From: Holtermannia corniformis
Lineage: Eukaryota; Basidiomycota; Tremellomycetes; Holtermanniales
Reading direction: 5' to 3'
Assembly: GCA_001599935.1 (NCBI GenBank)
Contig: BCIJ01000009.1
Span: 524,628-588,627, forward strand
Length of the DNA: 64,000 bases
The position numbers were made by a program, and so were the translations under genes. Under the pieces are notes generated by a model, which saw nothing but the letters and a program-made list of their open reading frames with translations, was not told the origin of the DNA and did no database searches. Below, piece after piece: positions 45,803-57,656 of the stretch (the stretch's first letter is position 1; the number at the start of each line of letters is the position of its first letter).

Positions 45803-48800
45803 CTAGTGACCGATCAGACCGGTACGACCACCCATGAGCTCTGCGAGCCCCTTGATGTCCTTCCACCAGACGTTTGTCCCGCGGCGGAGCTTCATGTCAG
45901 TGTGCTCGAGCACCTGTGCCATGGTGAGCGCCTCGAGTTTACTGCCGCGAATGGCAATCATGGCGGCCGTCGTCGTAGTGTACGCGCGCTTGCCACGGAG
46001 CGAGGCCGAGTCTGGCACGGCGTGTTGCTCGAGGAACGCCATGCACTTGTGCGCCAACCGGGCGGCACGGGTACGGTCGAGTGGCGATGGGACGCCGCCC
46101 TGGAGCGTGTGACCGAGCGAGGCCGAGCGAGCGTCAAACAGCTCCTTGCCCTCTTCCTTGAAGATCTTGGTCATAACCTCGGTCGTGTACACAGATGACG
46201 CCTTTTCGCTCCTGTTCGGGTCAGTATGGAGCGCGCAAAGAGGACGCAACCGCACTTGATGACGAGACGGCCTTCGCTCTTGCCCTTGACGTCTAAATCG
46301 TATCGCTTGCGGAGGAACTCGACGTCCTCTTGGAGCAATGACAGGCTGATGCCCTCTTCGGGCGTGTAGACGAGCACGGCGCCGACCTAACGTTGTCAGC
46401 CAAGAGTCGTGCAAGTGACACCAACCCACCGCCAAAGCACCGAGCGTGGCAATGTAACCGCTCATCCCGCCCTGGGTCTCGACCACAAACACTCTGTTCC
46501 GGCTCGCAGAAGCACTCTGCTTGATCGCATCGCAAGCATCGACGAGCGCATTCAAACTCGTGTCACTGCCCAAGCTAAAGTCGGTCGCCGGCACATTGTT
46601 CGAGAGCGTGGCAGGCAGGTGGATCATGGGGATCTGGAAGCTCGGGTAGTTTGCGCGCGCCTTTTCCATAATGTGAAGCGAGTTGAAGGCCTCGAAACCT
46701 CCGATCAGGAGCAGGCCGTCAAACTTGTGGTACTGGATCGCGGCCGCGACGGCGCCGAGGTCCGTGTCGGGCAGGGTCCGGTTCGTGCCGAGTTCGGAAC
46801 CACCGCGCGTGGTCCAACTGTCGACGCGGAGCCAAGAGAGCTCGGACACGTTGCCGTCGAGAAGGCCCTCGAAACCATTGTAGATGGCATAAGGGGTGTG
46901 GCCACGGGCATGACAGTAGCGCACGGCCTGGCGGGTCGCGGCGTTCATACCGCCGGCGGGGGCGCCGACGCTGCTTGTCAGCAAAGCGCAAGAGTAAAAG
47001 CAACAACCCACTGCACGATCCCAATGTTCAACCGCTTGTTCTCGGGCACCTTGTCCTCACTGCTGATCCTAGAGCTGTACTTGAACGCATCCAGGACGTC
47101 GATGAACTCGGGGTCGCGCTTGGACATGGCGGTAGCAAAGTCTTTGCGCGCAATGGCGGCCGCAACGGCCTGTGTGTCGGCCACGGCCTTCATCAACGGA
47201 ACCTCTTGAATCTTGTTCTCGCGGATGCCAATGACCTGCGAGACCGAGTCGGGCGTCGCGCTGAGCAGAGTCTGGACGGCGCGGACGCCTTGGAGTGTAG
47301 GCTACGAGTGTGAGCCCAGGTCCGCTATCGTCGGTGAACATACCAAGATGCGATCAACGGCAGCAGGCTTGCCACCACGCTGAGTGTGACCTAGAGTGGT
47401 GACCCGCGTGTCGAGACCAAGACGGTCCACAAGAATGTCCTTGATGTACTCTGGCTTGATCGGCTTGAGGTTGCGGTCGAGCGCGCCCTCGGCGACAATG
47501 ACAATCGACTTGCGCTTGCCAACCGTACGGTGCTACTCGTTCAGCGAGGTCTAGACCAATGGGCAGCACGGCACTCACCGACTTGAGAACGGCACACATC
47601 TCCGACTCCCAGTCATCCGTCGCGGGCGGGTTCTCTGGGATGAAGATGAAATCTGCGCCGGTCGCGATCCCGGCGAGCAGAGCGAGCCAGCCACAGTGCC
47701 GCCCCATGACTTCGATGACGAAAGCGCGCGAGTGGGAGGACGCTGTCGACGAGATCGAGTCGATCGATTCGCAGATTCGGTGCAGCGCCGTGATGGCACC
47801 AATCGTCAAGTCGGTCCCGGCCATGTCGTTGCTGGTGGTGTTAGCCGTGTTAAGATGCACCATCGACGTACTCGATGGAACCGACGAGGCCGACAATGTT
47901 GAGCACCTGGTATGCCTCTGCCTGCTCCTGGGTGATACGGTCGGTCGCGAGGAGCTCCTCGACGAGGCCTGGCCAGTCTTTACGGAGCATGTCGGCACCT
48001 GTCAAACTACCGTCACCGCCGCAGACGGCGAGGCAGTCGATGCCAAAGTGAATCAGGTTGTTGGCAGCCGCCAAACGGCCCTCTCGTGTCCGGACTGCAG
48101 AGGTGTCAGTGTCGCTAGCAGCTGATTACAAGCAACAAACACGAAGGGCATCGCGACGAGCCGATCAAGGTCCCGCCCTCGCCGAGCCAGCCGCGAACGT
48201 CGTCCCACCCGACGCGGACAATGTATCTACCCTTGAGCGTCTTGCCCGCCTTGTCCGCGTCGTCTGCGACGACGACACCACTGTGCTCGTGGTCGTCAAG
48301 CTCGCCCTCGCCCGCACCGTCCTTGAGGAGCTCGCCGAAGCCAAAGGTCAACGGTGCGTCGCTGAGTTGAGCCGAGCCAGTCGTTCCAGCCTGCTGGTTC
48401 TTCTCGGCCTCTTCGAGCTTGAGCTGCTGTGTAGGCGGCAGGGACGAAAAGGAAACACCGTTTGCAGTCTTGGGGGTCGGAGCTGGGGTTGGCTCGGTCG
48501 AGTTGCCGCGGACGAGACCCTCCCAGCCTTCACGGATGATGAACGCTTGTGCGCCACTAGAGATGTCAGCGATGATCATGTTGTAGCTACAGCCCACTGA
48601 CCGGGCGATGCTTTGACGGACGACGGCACGGACTAGGACCTCAGCATTGGACTTTCGACGCAGACTCACCTGCCGCGTTCATGCCCGCCGAGTCACCGCC
48701 GCTCGTCAGCACTGCAATCTTCTTCTGCTTTGACGGTGCCGATGGCTCGTCGGCATGCAGAGGGTCTGGTATGCCCTCTTGGTCCCGCGTTGCCGACTGT

Positions 48801-48904
48801 TGCGAGACGCCGGCCAGAGCCTCGCACGCCTGGGCTTGGACGTGGCCGGGGTTGGCGTCGACGTCGTGCTCGAGTGCGTCGATAGTGTGCTGCGGCAATG
48901 CCAT
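45803..48904 (-). CDS. PFK1: ATP-dependent 6-phosphofructokinase
   Basis: The glycolytic enzyme making fructose-1,6-bisphosphate, in the duplicated eukaryotic form of about 870 residues with many introns. N-half: [81 protein letters not shown] and [15 protein letters not shown]-half: [78 protein letters not shown], and [18 protein letters not shown]. An unusual acidic insert of about 80 residues lies between EGLVRGN and the [10 protein letters not shown] motif. It has an N-terminal extension of about 60 residues. The neighbouring F-box gene ends 83 bp away. Confidence 0.95.
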
Positions 48905-49329
48905 TGTGGAGAGCGGTGGATGGTTGTCAACGTGTAAAGTCGTCAACGGGCTAAAGTCGAGTGCCGGCGGTTCACACGTCATCGGTGGAAAAAGTTGAAG
49001 CACGATGGCGTCCTCGAGGATGGCATGGGATGGGATGGGATAGCATCGGTGCACAGTGTCACACTCGTCTACTCTACCCGTCTTGGATCTGCTTGGCCGT
49101 TCATGCACTCGGCTGACATCGGTGCAGCAAACTGTCGCGTCGGTCGCAAGGTTGCAACAGGGATACATACAACTGCAAGAGGGCAGCGAGCGAGCACTAC
49201 AGTCCATCCATCAGCCTCGTAGCCGGCGGAACCAAGCACCGGGGCCAGAGGGAGGGTCTGACGGCGCGTCGTGCGGTCTGTGCGCATCATTCTCAGCGCC
49301 ATCCATGTCGATTGATACCCTCGGGACGA
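48905..49329. other. intergenic region between PFK and SSH4
   Basis: The PFK promoter and SSH4 3' region. A short GGGAT repeat (GGGATGGGATGGGAT, about 49028-49042) is present. No gene is seen. Confidence 0.45.
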
Positions 49330-51424
49330 CTCACACGTAAGCGTCGAGCGCTTGCGAGATGATCTCGGCGGGAAGATCGGTCGGGACACCCTCTGTATGG
49401 TTTCAACGAGATACTAGGCAAATGGAGCCGACGAACCTTGATACACAAACGGGTCTAGAGGAGCGTACCCGGGCGGGGGCGGACTGACTTGGCTAGTGCC
49501 CGCCGGGCGGACAGTGGCCTCACTCTCACCACTGCCGCTCCCACTGCCAGCACTGCCCCGTGCCCGACCGCCAAAGTATGACGGCGAGTCCTGCCCGTGC
49601 GGTCGTAGAGAGTGCAGTGAGATGTCGAGTAGATTCGGCGTAGGAGGGTTATGCTCTGAAGGGGACTGAGCCTCTTCACCGTCAGAGCCGTCAGAGTCGG
49701 ACGGGTGCTCAAACGGCTGCGAGCCAGGGGACGAGCTGTACGCCGCACCGTCGGCATCGTCGAGTGGCGGGACCCGCGTCTCGATCGCCGGTCGATCCGT
49801 TGGCGAGACGTAGGGTGAGACGTCTTCATCGTCTCCACCCTCTCGCGCGAGTGCACGCCGACGACGACCTTCAGTCTCTGGCCCAGGCCCGGCGCGCGCA
49901 CCGCCTGCTCGCAGTGGGCTCGGCACGGCCGGGATACTCGTCGCCAAGCTGACCGTCTTGCCGGCCCTTCGATGCCGCTGTGTCCGCGACGAGCTTTCGC
50001 GGCTCCGCGAGGGCGTGCCGGGAACCGGGTGCGACGGGAACGAGTGGCTCGAGGACGAGACCGAGGTCGCGAGGTGATGGCTGTGCGCATGGGCATGCGA
50101 TGGCGTGCCCGTACGACTGCCCGGTGCACCGTAGCCTGCATCCAGCAGGATGCTGCCTCGCTCACTGCCATACGCCGGCGGTGGCGCCAGCGTGCCAATC
50201 ATCGGGGCGAGACCCCACTTTTTCACATTGGCTTCGATAAAGACAAAGCCCGCCTGGCCCAGGTTGACGTGAACCGTACAGGCGCCGTTGGCACCGACCG
50301 TCGGGAACAGGTTGTACTTTTGGAGACCCGTGTACGCATCGTCCATCTTCTTGCCGTTCCGGGTGAAGAAGACGGTCCCCGTGCGCGGTCGGTAGCCAAC
50401 GCCGAGGACATCGCCCTCGGCCAGTGGCGGTCCGTACGACGACGCCGTGAACGGATAGTTGTGCGACTTGAAGCCATCCGAAGCAAAGTAACCGATCGAA
50501 TGCCGGTTCCAGCCCGGTAGCCTAAACGACGGGAACGGCTTGGTCGCAAGCCCGATGGCGACTTCGGTAGCGACCGGCTTTTCGTACATTTTGACTTCCC
50601 AGTAGTAGACCTCGTTGAGTTTGGGCAACGGCAGGTTTGCCATGACCGAGTTGCCGCCGCCTTCGCGCAGAGGCATCCCGGGCCCATCGGCCAAAAAGAC
50701 GATTTCCGTCCGCTGCTCGACGTAGAGTGACAGGTTGTCTTCATAGTCGGGCTCGAACGCCCAGGCCGATACACCCTTTTCTTGGATCGAGAGAAACTGG
50801 GAGAGAGTAATGTCTGTAGGCAGGGATGAGGGAGGGTACTGCAGTTGCCAGTCTGACCGTTAGCCAAGGCTCGACTCTGATGACTCACCCTTGGCACGCT
50901 TGTACCCCTCTCGCGCATCCGGTTCGACTGTTTCCAGCCAGCGAGCCTCGACGCCGTCAACGCCGCCATCGCCAATCACACCGTCGCTCAGCGATAGGTC
51001 CAGCGGTCCGCCATCCTCTACCAATCTATCAAGGTTCAGCACGCACCTCGACTCGCTCGCGTCCAGCTGCTCACCGGATCCCTCGTCGCCGCTTGACATA
51101 GATTACAATGATGAGGAACGAGATGAGCATGAGCAATAGCGTCGACAGGATGACGAGGAGCGGAAGCAGGATGTATAGCGCCGGGTTCATGCCATCTCGC
51201 GGCCCATCGCCAGCCCATGTCGCCACTGGCGCAGCAGGCTCGAGCTCGCCCATGTCCAGACCAGTAGACGCCGCATCCGACGCAGTCGGGGATGAATCAG
51301 AGAACAGCTTTGCGATCCAGTCGTAGGAACCCTCGAGTGGGATCGGGGACGGCTCGGGCTGCGTAGTTGTTCCGCTGACCCCAAGCTCGCTCGCCGACTG
51401 GAAAGATGTCGAGGGCAGGGCCAT
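49330..51424 (-). CDS. SSH4: SSH4/EAR1-like Rsp5 ubiquitin-ligase adaptor
   Basis: A single-pass vacuolar/endosomal membrane adaptor that recruits the Rsp5 ligase to cargo; about 630 residues, few introns. The N-terminal lumenal part is followed by one transmembrane helix (ALYILLPLLVILSTLLLMLISFLIIV) with a KRRR stop. Then VSAWAFEPDYEDNLSLYVEQRTEIVFL and the SPRY domain: VYYWEVKMYEKPVATEVAIGLA, PSFRLPGWNRHSIGYFASDGFKSHN, EGDVLGVGYRPRTGTVFFTRNGKKM, LFPTVGANG. PY motifs PPAY and PPGY, the Rsp5 WW-domain ligands, lie in the Ser/Pro-rich tail. The last exon ends EIISQALDAYV. Confidence 0.92.
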
Positions 51425-51598
51425 GGCTCTTGCACGCCGTTGCGATATCCAGTCTGGTAGCAGTGCGCGCTACTATCCCTTTGCGCGGTGTGGTTGGTGG
51501 TAGTGATGGTACAAAGGTCGCAGGACCAAGGAGCGGGGCCGGACCACCAAAAGTGGCAGTGGCAGTGCTCAGTCGCCATCGTCTGTACATGGCCCGTT

Positions 51599-54221
51599 CT
51601 ACACTCGGACCCAGAACCGTCCCTCGCTCCCCGCCTTGCCTTGACCGATCCCAAGCTCGTCACTACGGCCACCACCGCCGACAGCCTTGCCGGCGCGCTC
51701 CATGACGGCCAAGCCGAGCCCCTCGTCGCTACACCCTTCAACCAAGATCGCATCCACCGCAGCGCCTTCAAGCTCGAGCATGCCAGAGAACAGGTGGCGA
51801 GCAGCGCTCTCGGCGTCGATACCAAGCGACCGGCGCATCAGTCGAGGCTCCTCCCCATCGGCCAAAGCGGCGGCAAGGGGTGACGCTTCGAAATGCAGTA
51901 ACCCCACTTTGACTTCGGCCTTGCCTTTGCCTTTGGCATCCGCCAGCCGGCCCACAATGAAACGCAACAGCGACTTGGGTTCTGTCGGTGGCGAGACACC
52001 TGATGCAGTGGGTGGCGTCGGAAACGTGTTGCTGGGCATGACGAGGAAGACGGGGATTCTCGGTGAATAGTGACGGTACTTTTGCCCTGGCGTCGATGGG
52101 CCTGCTTGCTCGCTAGTTGTCACTGGCACGGTCGGTAGCGTCGTTGAAGGTTCAGCCGCGGCCGGCCAAGGCTTGCCATGCAGCAGTATCCGCGTCTGCT
52201 GCCCGCTCGTACGAGCATCGATTTGACGTACGATCCGCTCGATCGCCTCGACGCCTAGCCCTCCCGGCCGCAAAACGTCCACATAGCCGGTCCCATCCGG
52301 CTTCCAGCCCAGACCATCCACGACCGTTGACTCAATCCCAACGCCACACTCGCCCCCATCAAGGATGCACCCCAGACCATCAGCCAACTTGTCCTGCAAG
52401 TCGTTGTAGACATGCTGTGCGGCCGTCGGGCTCGGTCGTCCAGACGAGTTGGCAGATGGAGCCGATACAGGAAGATCGGCGTGCGCAATCAGAGCTCGCG
52501 CCAACGGGTGCGCGGGCATCCGGATGGCGATCGTCTGCGGCGCGGGGCGCGGTGGTGGATTCGGATTGGGGAACAGGAGGGTCAACGGACCCGGCCAGAA
52601 CGCATCGATCAAGGCGAGGTAGAGCTCGCTGATGACATAGGCGTGCTTTGGAGGGACAAGGCGCCGCAGCATGTCTAGTGACGAGACGTGGATGATCAAT
52701 GGGTTGTCTGACGGCCGACCCTTGATTTGGTACACTTTGGCGACGGCGGCGGGGTCGAGCGAGGATGCGCCGAGGCCGTAGACTGTCTCGGTTGGGAATG
52801 ATACGGTCCGCGAGGCATGGAGATGCGCAGATGCGATATTCAACACTTCACGGAGGTGTTCTGGGATGACTACGGTTGGGTTATCGAGTGGATGGCTTGG
52901 GGCAGATGAGGGCGTGAACGTGATGGGTGGTGAAAGAGGGCACGCAAGGATAGGGACCTTTGCGGGCTGTACATCGAGGGGTCTGAACAGTCAGCGACGG
53001 GACCGAGAACGAACGGCAGGACGTACAGCGCGTCTACGACATTGCCAACCTCGAACAACGGCAACGTCCGTCCAGATCCGTCGGCCAGGTTGGCGAGCAG
53101 GTACGTCAACTTTGTCAACGTCAAAGCACCTTGAGCTTCCTCGACGATTTGCTCAAGTGCTCTGGCAGTCATGAGCGATAGCACTCGCCAGTCTTCCTCG
53201 GTGACAGTGATGATCGCATTGGGCGTGGCAAGCGCTGGTGGCGCCACCTCCGGATCCGCGGTGATCAGCTGCAACGTGCGCTCTGGTGTGACACCAGTGC
53301 TGATGATCTGTTTGGCGGCCGCTCGAAGCGACACAGAAGCCGCTCCCGAGATGTCGAGGATGCCGAGGGCGACCAGCACGGGAGGGGGGATCGACAGCGG
53401 GCTAAAGTCCTCTAGGTGACCTGGCACAGAGGCACCTGATGCAGCGAGGGTCTGCAAGAGTTGCACGGCTACCGTCATATGAATAAGCCGCACTGGGTGA
53501 CTGCTCATCATGACTCACCCGATGTTTGGCTGTCACCCGATGTCCCGGTGGCTTTCTCAAGTGTCTGTGCAAGCTAGTGATGTCAGCCATGCAGGCTTGG
53601 TCAAGCTTGATCACGTACCTGTGCTACTGTCGTCTTTGAGTCGGTGACATCCTGCAAGCGCAAAGCTGCTTCTACCGGCTCGCCCAGACATGATATCGCC
53701 CGCTTGCCGATCATACCAAAGACCGTCTTGAGCTCCAGCGCCAACTCGAGCAATTTACCACCCCTTTCGCCAACCGTTACGCCCTTCATGGTCTCATGCT
53801 CGCGCTCGACCATGACTGGACAGTCAAAGTGCTCGGCAATCTCATCTTCTGAAAGGTTCCGCATCCCAGCTGCGCTCAGCAAGTTCTTCTTGTCCCATGC
53901 TTCGCTCGTCGAGGCCAAGTACATGCCCATGACTCCTCTCAGGACAGTGTCGCCAGCGGATGAACCCGTGTTCTGCTTGCGTGCTCGGAGAGCAGCGGCA
54001 TACTGTGTAAAGTGGGGACGGAGGACGGCGAGGGTTGCTTGCAAGTTTGTCTCGTGCAGCTGGGAGGGGAAGGCCAAAGGAAACCGAGCGGGCAGGGATG
54101 TGGGCCGAGTTGAAAGTCGGTTCAGAGCTTCCGGGGTCAAAGCGGAGACGAACGACTTGATGACAGGGGTCGAGATCCTGATGGCACCGGCGAGCTGCAT
54201 GTCGGTTGACGGCGTCGACAT
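51599..54221 (-). CDS. SUA5: threonylcarbamoyl-AMP synthase Sua5, apparently fused to an unknown N-terminal region
   Basis: The last 430 or so residues are Sua5: RTVSFPTETVYGLGASSLD, KGRPSDNPLIIHV, WPGPLTLLF, APSANSSGRPSPT, DGGECGVGIESTVVD, LRPGGL and the linker GQKYRHYSPRIPVFLV into the Sua5 C-domain. It makes threonylcarbamoyl-AMP for the t6A37 tRNA modification. The Sua5 frame has no ATG of its own before the YrdC core: it opens just after an in-frame TGA and connects by a consensus 44-nt intron (52983-53026, GTACGT..CTGACTGTTCAG) to VGNVVDAL, the end of an upstream ~400-residue region starting at ATG 54221. That region (SFVSALTPEALNRL; GDTVLRGVMGMYL; FGMIGKRAISCLGEPVEAAL; TLTKLTYLLANLADGSG) matches no family I know. 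Splicing is predicted, not observed. Confidence 0.75.
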
Positions 54222-54523
54222 GTCGTCTTCTCCGCCGTGGTTGGCGCTTCCGTGACGCTGATTCGACCAGTTTCTGAGCAGCACAGATCACCTCACACCA
54301 CCTCGTACTCTGCGTGACTGTTGCTCTCCCGCCTCGCGCTCTTGTCACCGATAATCGCTTGCAATCGACGACAGATCATCTCCGACTTTTGTCTTTGGTT
54401 CCATCACGTGGTCTCGGACATTCGGGATCCTGAACAGATGTCTTGTGAGAACGCTGTGACTCCATCTTCAGCATGCATCATGCCTCCAAAGCCCAAGCCG
54501 CCTCCACTGCTGTGTGTATCGCA

Positions 54524-55365
54524 ATGCAAGGCTATTCTGCAAGCTCTGACGAAGACGACAGCGACGTGTTCTTCGAGATTGAAATTGACGGTGCTTGAGC
54601 TCACCGTGTGATGGCCGTACTTCTGACCGATCGTCTGTTACACAGGACATGCCGCGGGAAGGATCACGTTTCATCTATATGACGATGTGACACCGAAAAC
54701 GGCTGCAAACTTTCGTGCTCTGAGCTGCGGTCTCGTCTGTGTTCCACTTCCAGCGCATCGCACAAGCTGACGTCCTTGACAGCGCGCCGATGGAGAGTCC
54801 CTCCCCGCCGAATGGACATATAAAGGGACGCCGTTCCACAGAGTCGTCCCGGGCTTCATGGCGCAATCGGGTGACTTTGAGAAAGGCGATGGGAGCGGTG
54901 GACGAGTCGGTGTATACCGTCTTGCTATCAACAACTGACACAGTCACAATAGTGCATCTATGAGCGCAAGAAGTTCAAGGATGAGAATATGCGCTTGAAG
55001 CACGATAGTACGTGGCTATACCTGACCAGAACCCGAGACTGAGCGCCAGAACCGGGACTGCTGTCGATGGCAAACTCGGGCAAGGACACAAACGGTTCCC
55101 AATTCTTCATCACATTCAAGGAGACGCCCAATCTCAAGTGCGCATGATGCTGAGCTAGACATATAGCTAATAGATTCAGCCGCAAGCATGTCGTATTTGG
55201 CCAAGTAACGTCTGGCATGGAGGTGCGTCTTGCATCAGTTAACAATGATGGCTGACCGCCCAGCTCGTCGAGCGGATTGAAACACTCGGATCCAAGACGG
55301 GTGCCGTCAGTAGCAAGATTATCATTGCAGACTGCGGCACCATCTCCTTGCCCGAGCAAGCATGA
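54524..55365 (+). CDS. cyclophilin-type peptidyl-prolyl cis-trans isomerase
   Basis: About 189 residues over seven exons: [27 protein letters not shown], then [93 protein letters not shown] and IIIADCGTI. The catalytic Arg of FHRVV and the FM.Q core are present. The usual GGDF is SGDF, and the Trp of the family TPWLDGKHVVFG motif is replaced (TPNLNRKHVVFG), which in other cyclophilins lowers cyclosporin binding. An acidic N-terminus ([17 protein letters not shown]) precedes the fold. An upstream in-frame ATG (54473) is possible. Confidence 0.88.
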
Positions 55366-55406
55366 ATCATTGCAAGGCTACATCTCGGCAGAGTTCGAGC
55401 AGCTGT

Positions 55407-56986
55407 CTACAACTTGCTGATGACGGCCTTGGTGAAGTCGGACGTGGTCGACGAGCCTACGCGTGTCAGCATTCGACAAGTGTACGACTGCGAAACTCAC
55501 CGCCGAGGTCAGCAGTGCGGACCTTGGCGTCGGCAATGACGCCGTAGGTGGCCGAGGCGATGGCGTTGGCCTGCTGCTCGAGGCTGTACAGCTGTCAGAC
55601 TTTGGCCAAAGTTAGCAGCTCAAAACGCACCCGAGGTGGCGGAGCAACATGGTACCTGAGAGGATCATAGCGGCCGGGTTGGCCTTGTTGGTGCCCATAA
55701 TGTCCTTGCCGATGTGACGGCATCCGGGCTCGAAAAGGGCGTATTCCTGTCATGTCAGTCAAGACTCGGCACGGTCATGGACAACATACACGGCCAATGT
55801 TGGCACCGGGCACGATACCGGGGCCGCCGACGAGGGCGGCACCGATGTTGGAGACAATGTTACCGTACAGGTTGGGCTGTCTTGATCAGCTTGGTTGCAA
55901 CCGGCTCAAATGTACAGACCATGACCATGACGTCAAACTGCTGGGGCTTGGCGACGAGCTGCATCGACGTGTTGTCGACAATCATGTTGTCAAACTTGAT
56001 GCCAGTGTGCGCATACTCCTCGGCGACACGCTTGCACGTATTAAGGAAAAGCCCGTCACCGAGCTTCATGATGTTGGCCTTGTGCACACAGGTGACCTTC
56101 TACAGCGGACGTCTCAGCTCATTTTCTTATCAGGTCAAACGAACCTTGCGGTTGTTCTTGAGCGCAAAGTCGAACGCAAACCGAGCAATGCGCTCGGCCT
56201 TTGCTCGGGTCGAGACCTTGAGGCTCTCGACGACACCGGGGAACGAAGAGTGCTCGAGACCCGAGTACTCGCCCTCGGTGTTCTCACGAATGATGGCAAA
56301 GTCGACGTTCTTGTGACGGGTAGGTAAACCCTCGAGTGTCTTGCAGACGACGACCGAGGCGTAGATGTCGAGCGTCTGGCGCATCGCCACGTTCCAAGAG
56401 TTGTGGCCGGCCGTGTCGAGCGGGGTAAAGAGAATGCCTGGTGCTGTGAGCTGCAGCTGCAGATGGTACAGCAGACTCACCCTTGAGTCCGACCTTGTTT
56501 CGCTTCAAGCTGTCCATGGCCTGCTGAAAGAGCTCCTCACCGCCGGTGGTCTCGCCCGAAACGTTGTACTGCTCCCATTGCACGGGCACGTTGATGTGGT
56601 TGAAAATCTCCTTGACCGAGTCGGCCACCTCGGCACCGATACCATCACCAGGGATCAATGTAACAGTGTACTTGCCTGCGATGCGTCAGAGGGCACGGCC
56701 AAAGCACAGACGCTGAATGCATACCACCGAACTTTGCTGGGATCTAGACGTCATCGTCAGCAGTGAACTCCTTCACTATGCGCTAGTGCTCACCCGCTGA
56801 GCCTCGGTAGCCATTGATCGGGCAACCATCTGCTAAAGACGCAGGGAGCACCGGTCAGCACTGCCATCGCGTTGTCGAGCCAAGGTTGGACCCTCAGCTC
56901 GCGCCCTTTGTACTCACCGAGGCCATTGGCCGCGCCGTGGTCGCCTTGAGAAGGCTCGAGGACTGCTTGAGAGTGGTACGGAGCAT
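55407..56986 (-). CDS. IDH1: NAD-dependent isocitrate dehydrogenase subunit 1, mitochondrial
   Basis: The regulatory subunit of the TCA-cycle NAD-IDH; about 365 residues plus presequence. The N-terminus [35 protein letters not shown] is a clear mitochondrial targeting peptide, with R/K/S and no acids until the cleavage region. Core: [86 protein letters not shown] block ([17 protein letters not shown]), [51 protein letters not shown], ending FTKAVISKL. The ENTEGEYSG and [13 protein letters not shown] signatures fit IDH1 better than IDH2. About ten introns. Confidence 0.95.
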
Positions 56987-57179
56987 CTTTTGTGACTGTC
57001 AAGATAGCAAGAAACGGTGGATGCTCGTCGTCGTTCGCGTGCGATGGCCGTCGACGTGCGTTTGTTGCAAGAAACTCAGGAACAGCGAGATCGGATTTAT
57101 TCGGCGGTTGCCAACAAAGTGTGCATCACTGTCAAGTCGGGACTTGCGATCAGCTGCTGTCGTAGAGCTCATCACAGCC

Positions 57180-57487
57180 ATGGGGAGGTCAGCAAAGCTC
57201 ATGAAGCGTCCGGTCAGTAGTCGACAAGCACTGTTGAGCACGACTGACAATCGGCACAGACGCAAAAGCAAAAAGCAGCGTCCAAAATCGCAAAGGCTGC
57301 CAACAACCCACTGGCGCCGCCGCCGAAAGAGCAGCAAGTGCTGGAGAGTACAGAGAGCGCACCCAAGGGTCAGAAGAAACGCACAATGCTGCGGGCCAAG
57401 GTCGAAAAGGTGGGTTTGGTGGTTGTGATGCCCAGGGGCTCCGATCTGATGGACGATCAGAAACTTGGCAAGGACCAATCTACATGA
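57180..57487 (+). CDS. small basic protein (69 aa) with MGRSAK N-terminus
   Basis: Three exons, two consensus introns (GTCAGT..CTGACAATCGGCACAG and GTGGGT..TCTGATGGACGATCAG), ATG to TGA. The product begins MGRSAKLMKRPTQKQKAASK, is strongly Lys/Gln-rich, has a PLAPPPKE turn, and ends in another basic helix (KKRTMLRAKVEKKLGKDQST). A conserved MGRSAK start recurs in small nucleolar-type proteins of fungi and plants, which is the basis of the call; the function is not known to me. It lies 194 bp from the divergent IDH1 start. Confidence 0.6.
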
Positions 57488-57656
57488 GCCTGATGGCCGT
57501 CTCCCACGACTGATCATCAATGTCCTGCAGCCTTGGAGCCATGACATAGTACGCAGCTTGATGGCATTCCCGGCAATCTGCCGGCCCACCCGTTGTAATG
57601 GTAATGCACATGATGCCTCTACACTCGCTATGCTACACCGCTCAGGCAATCTCACA

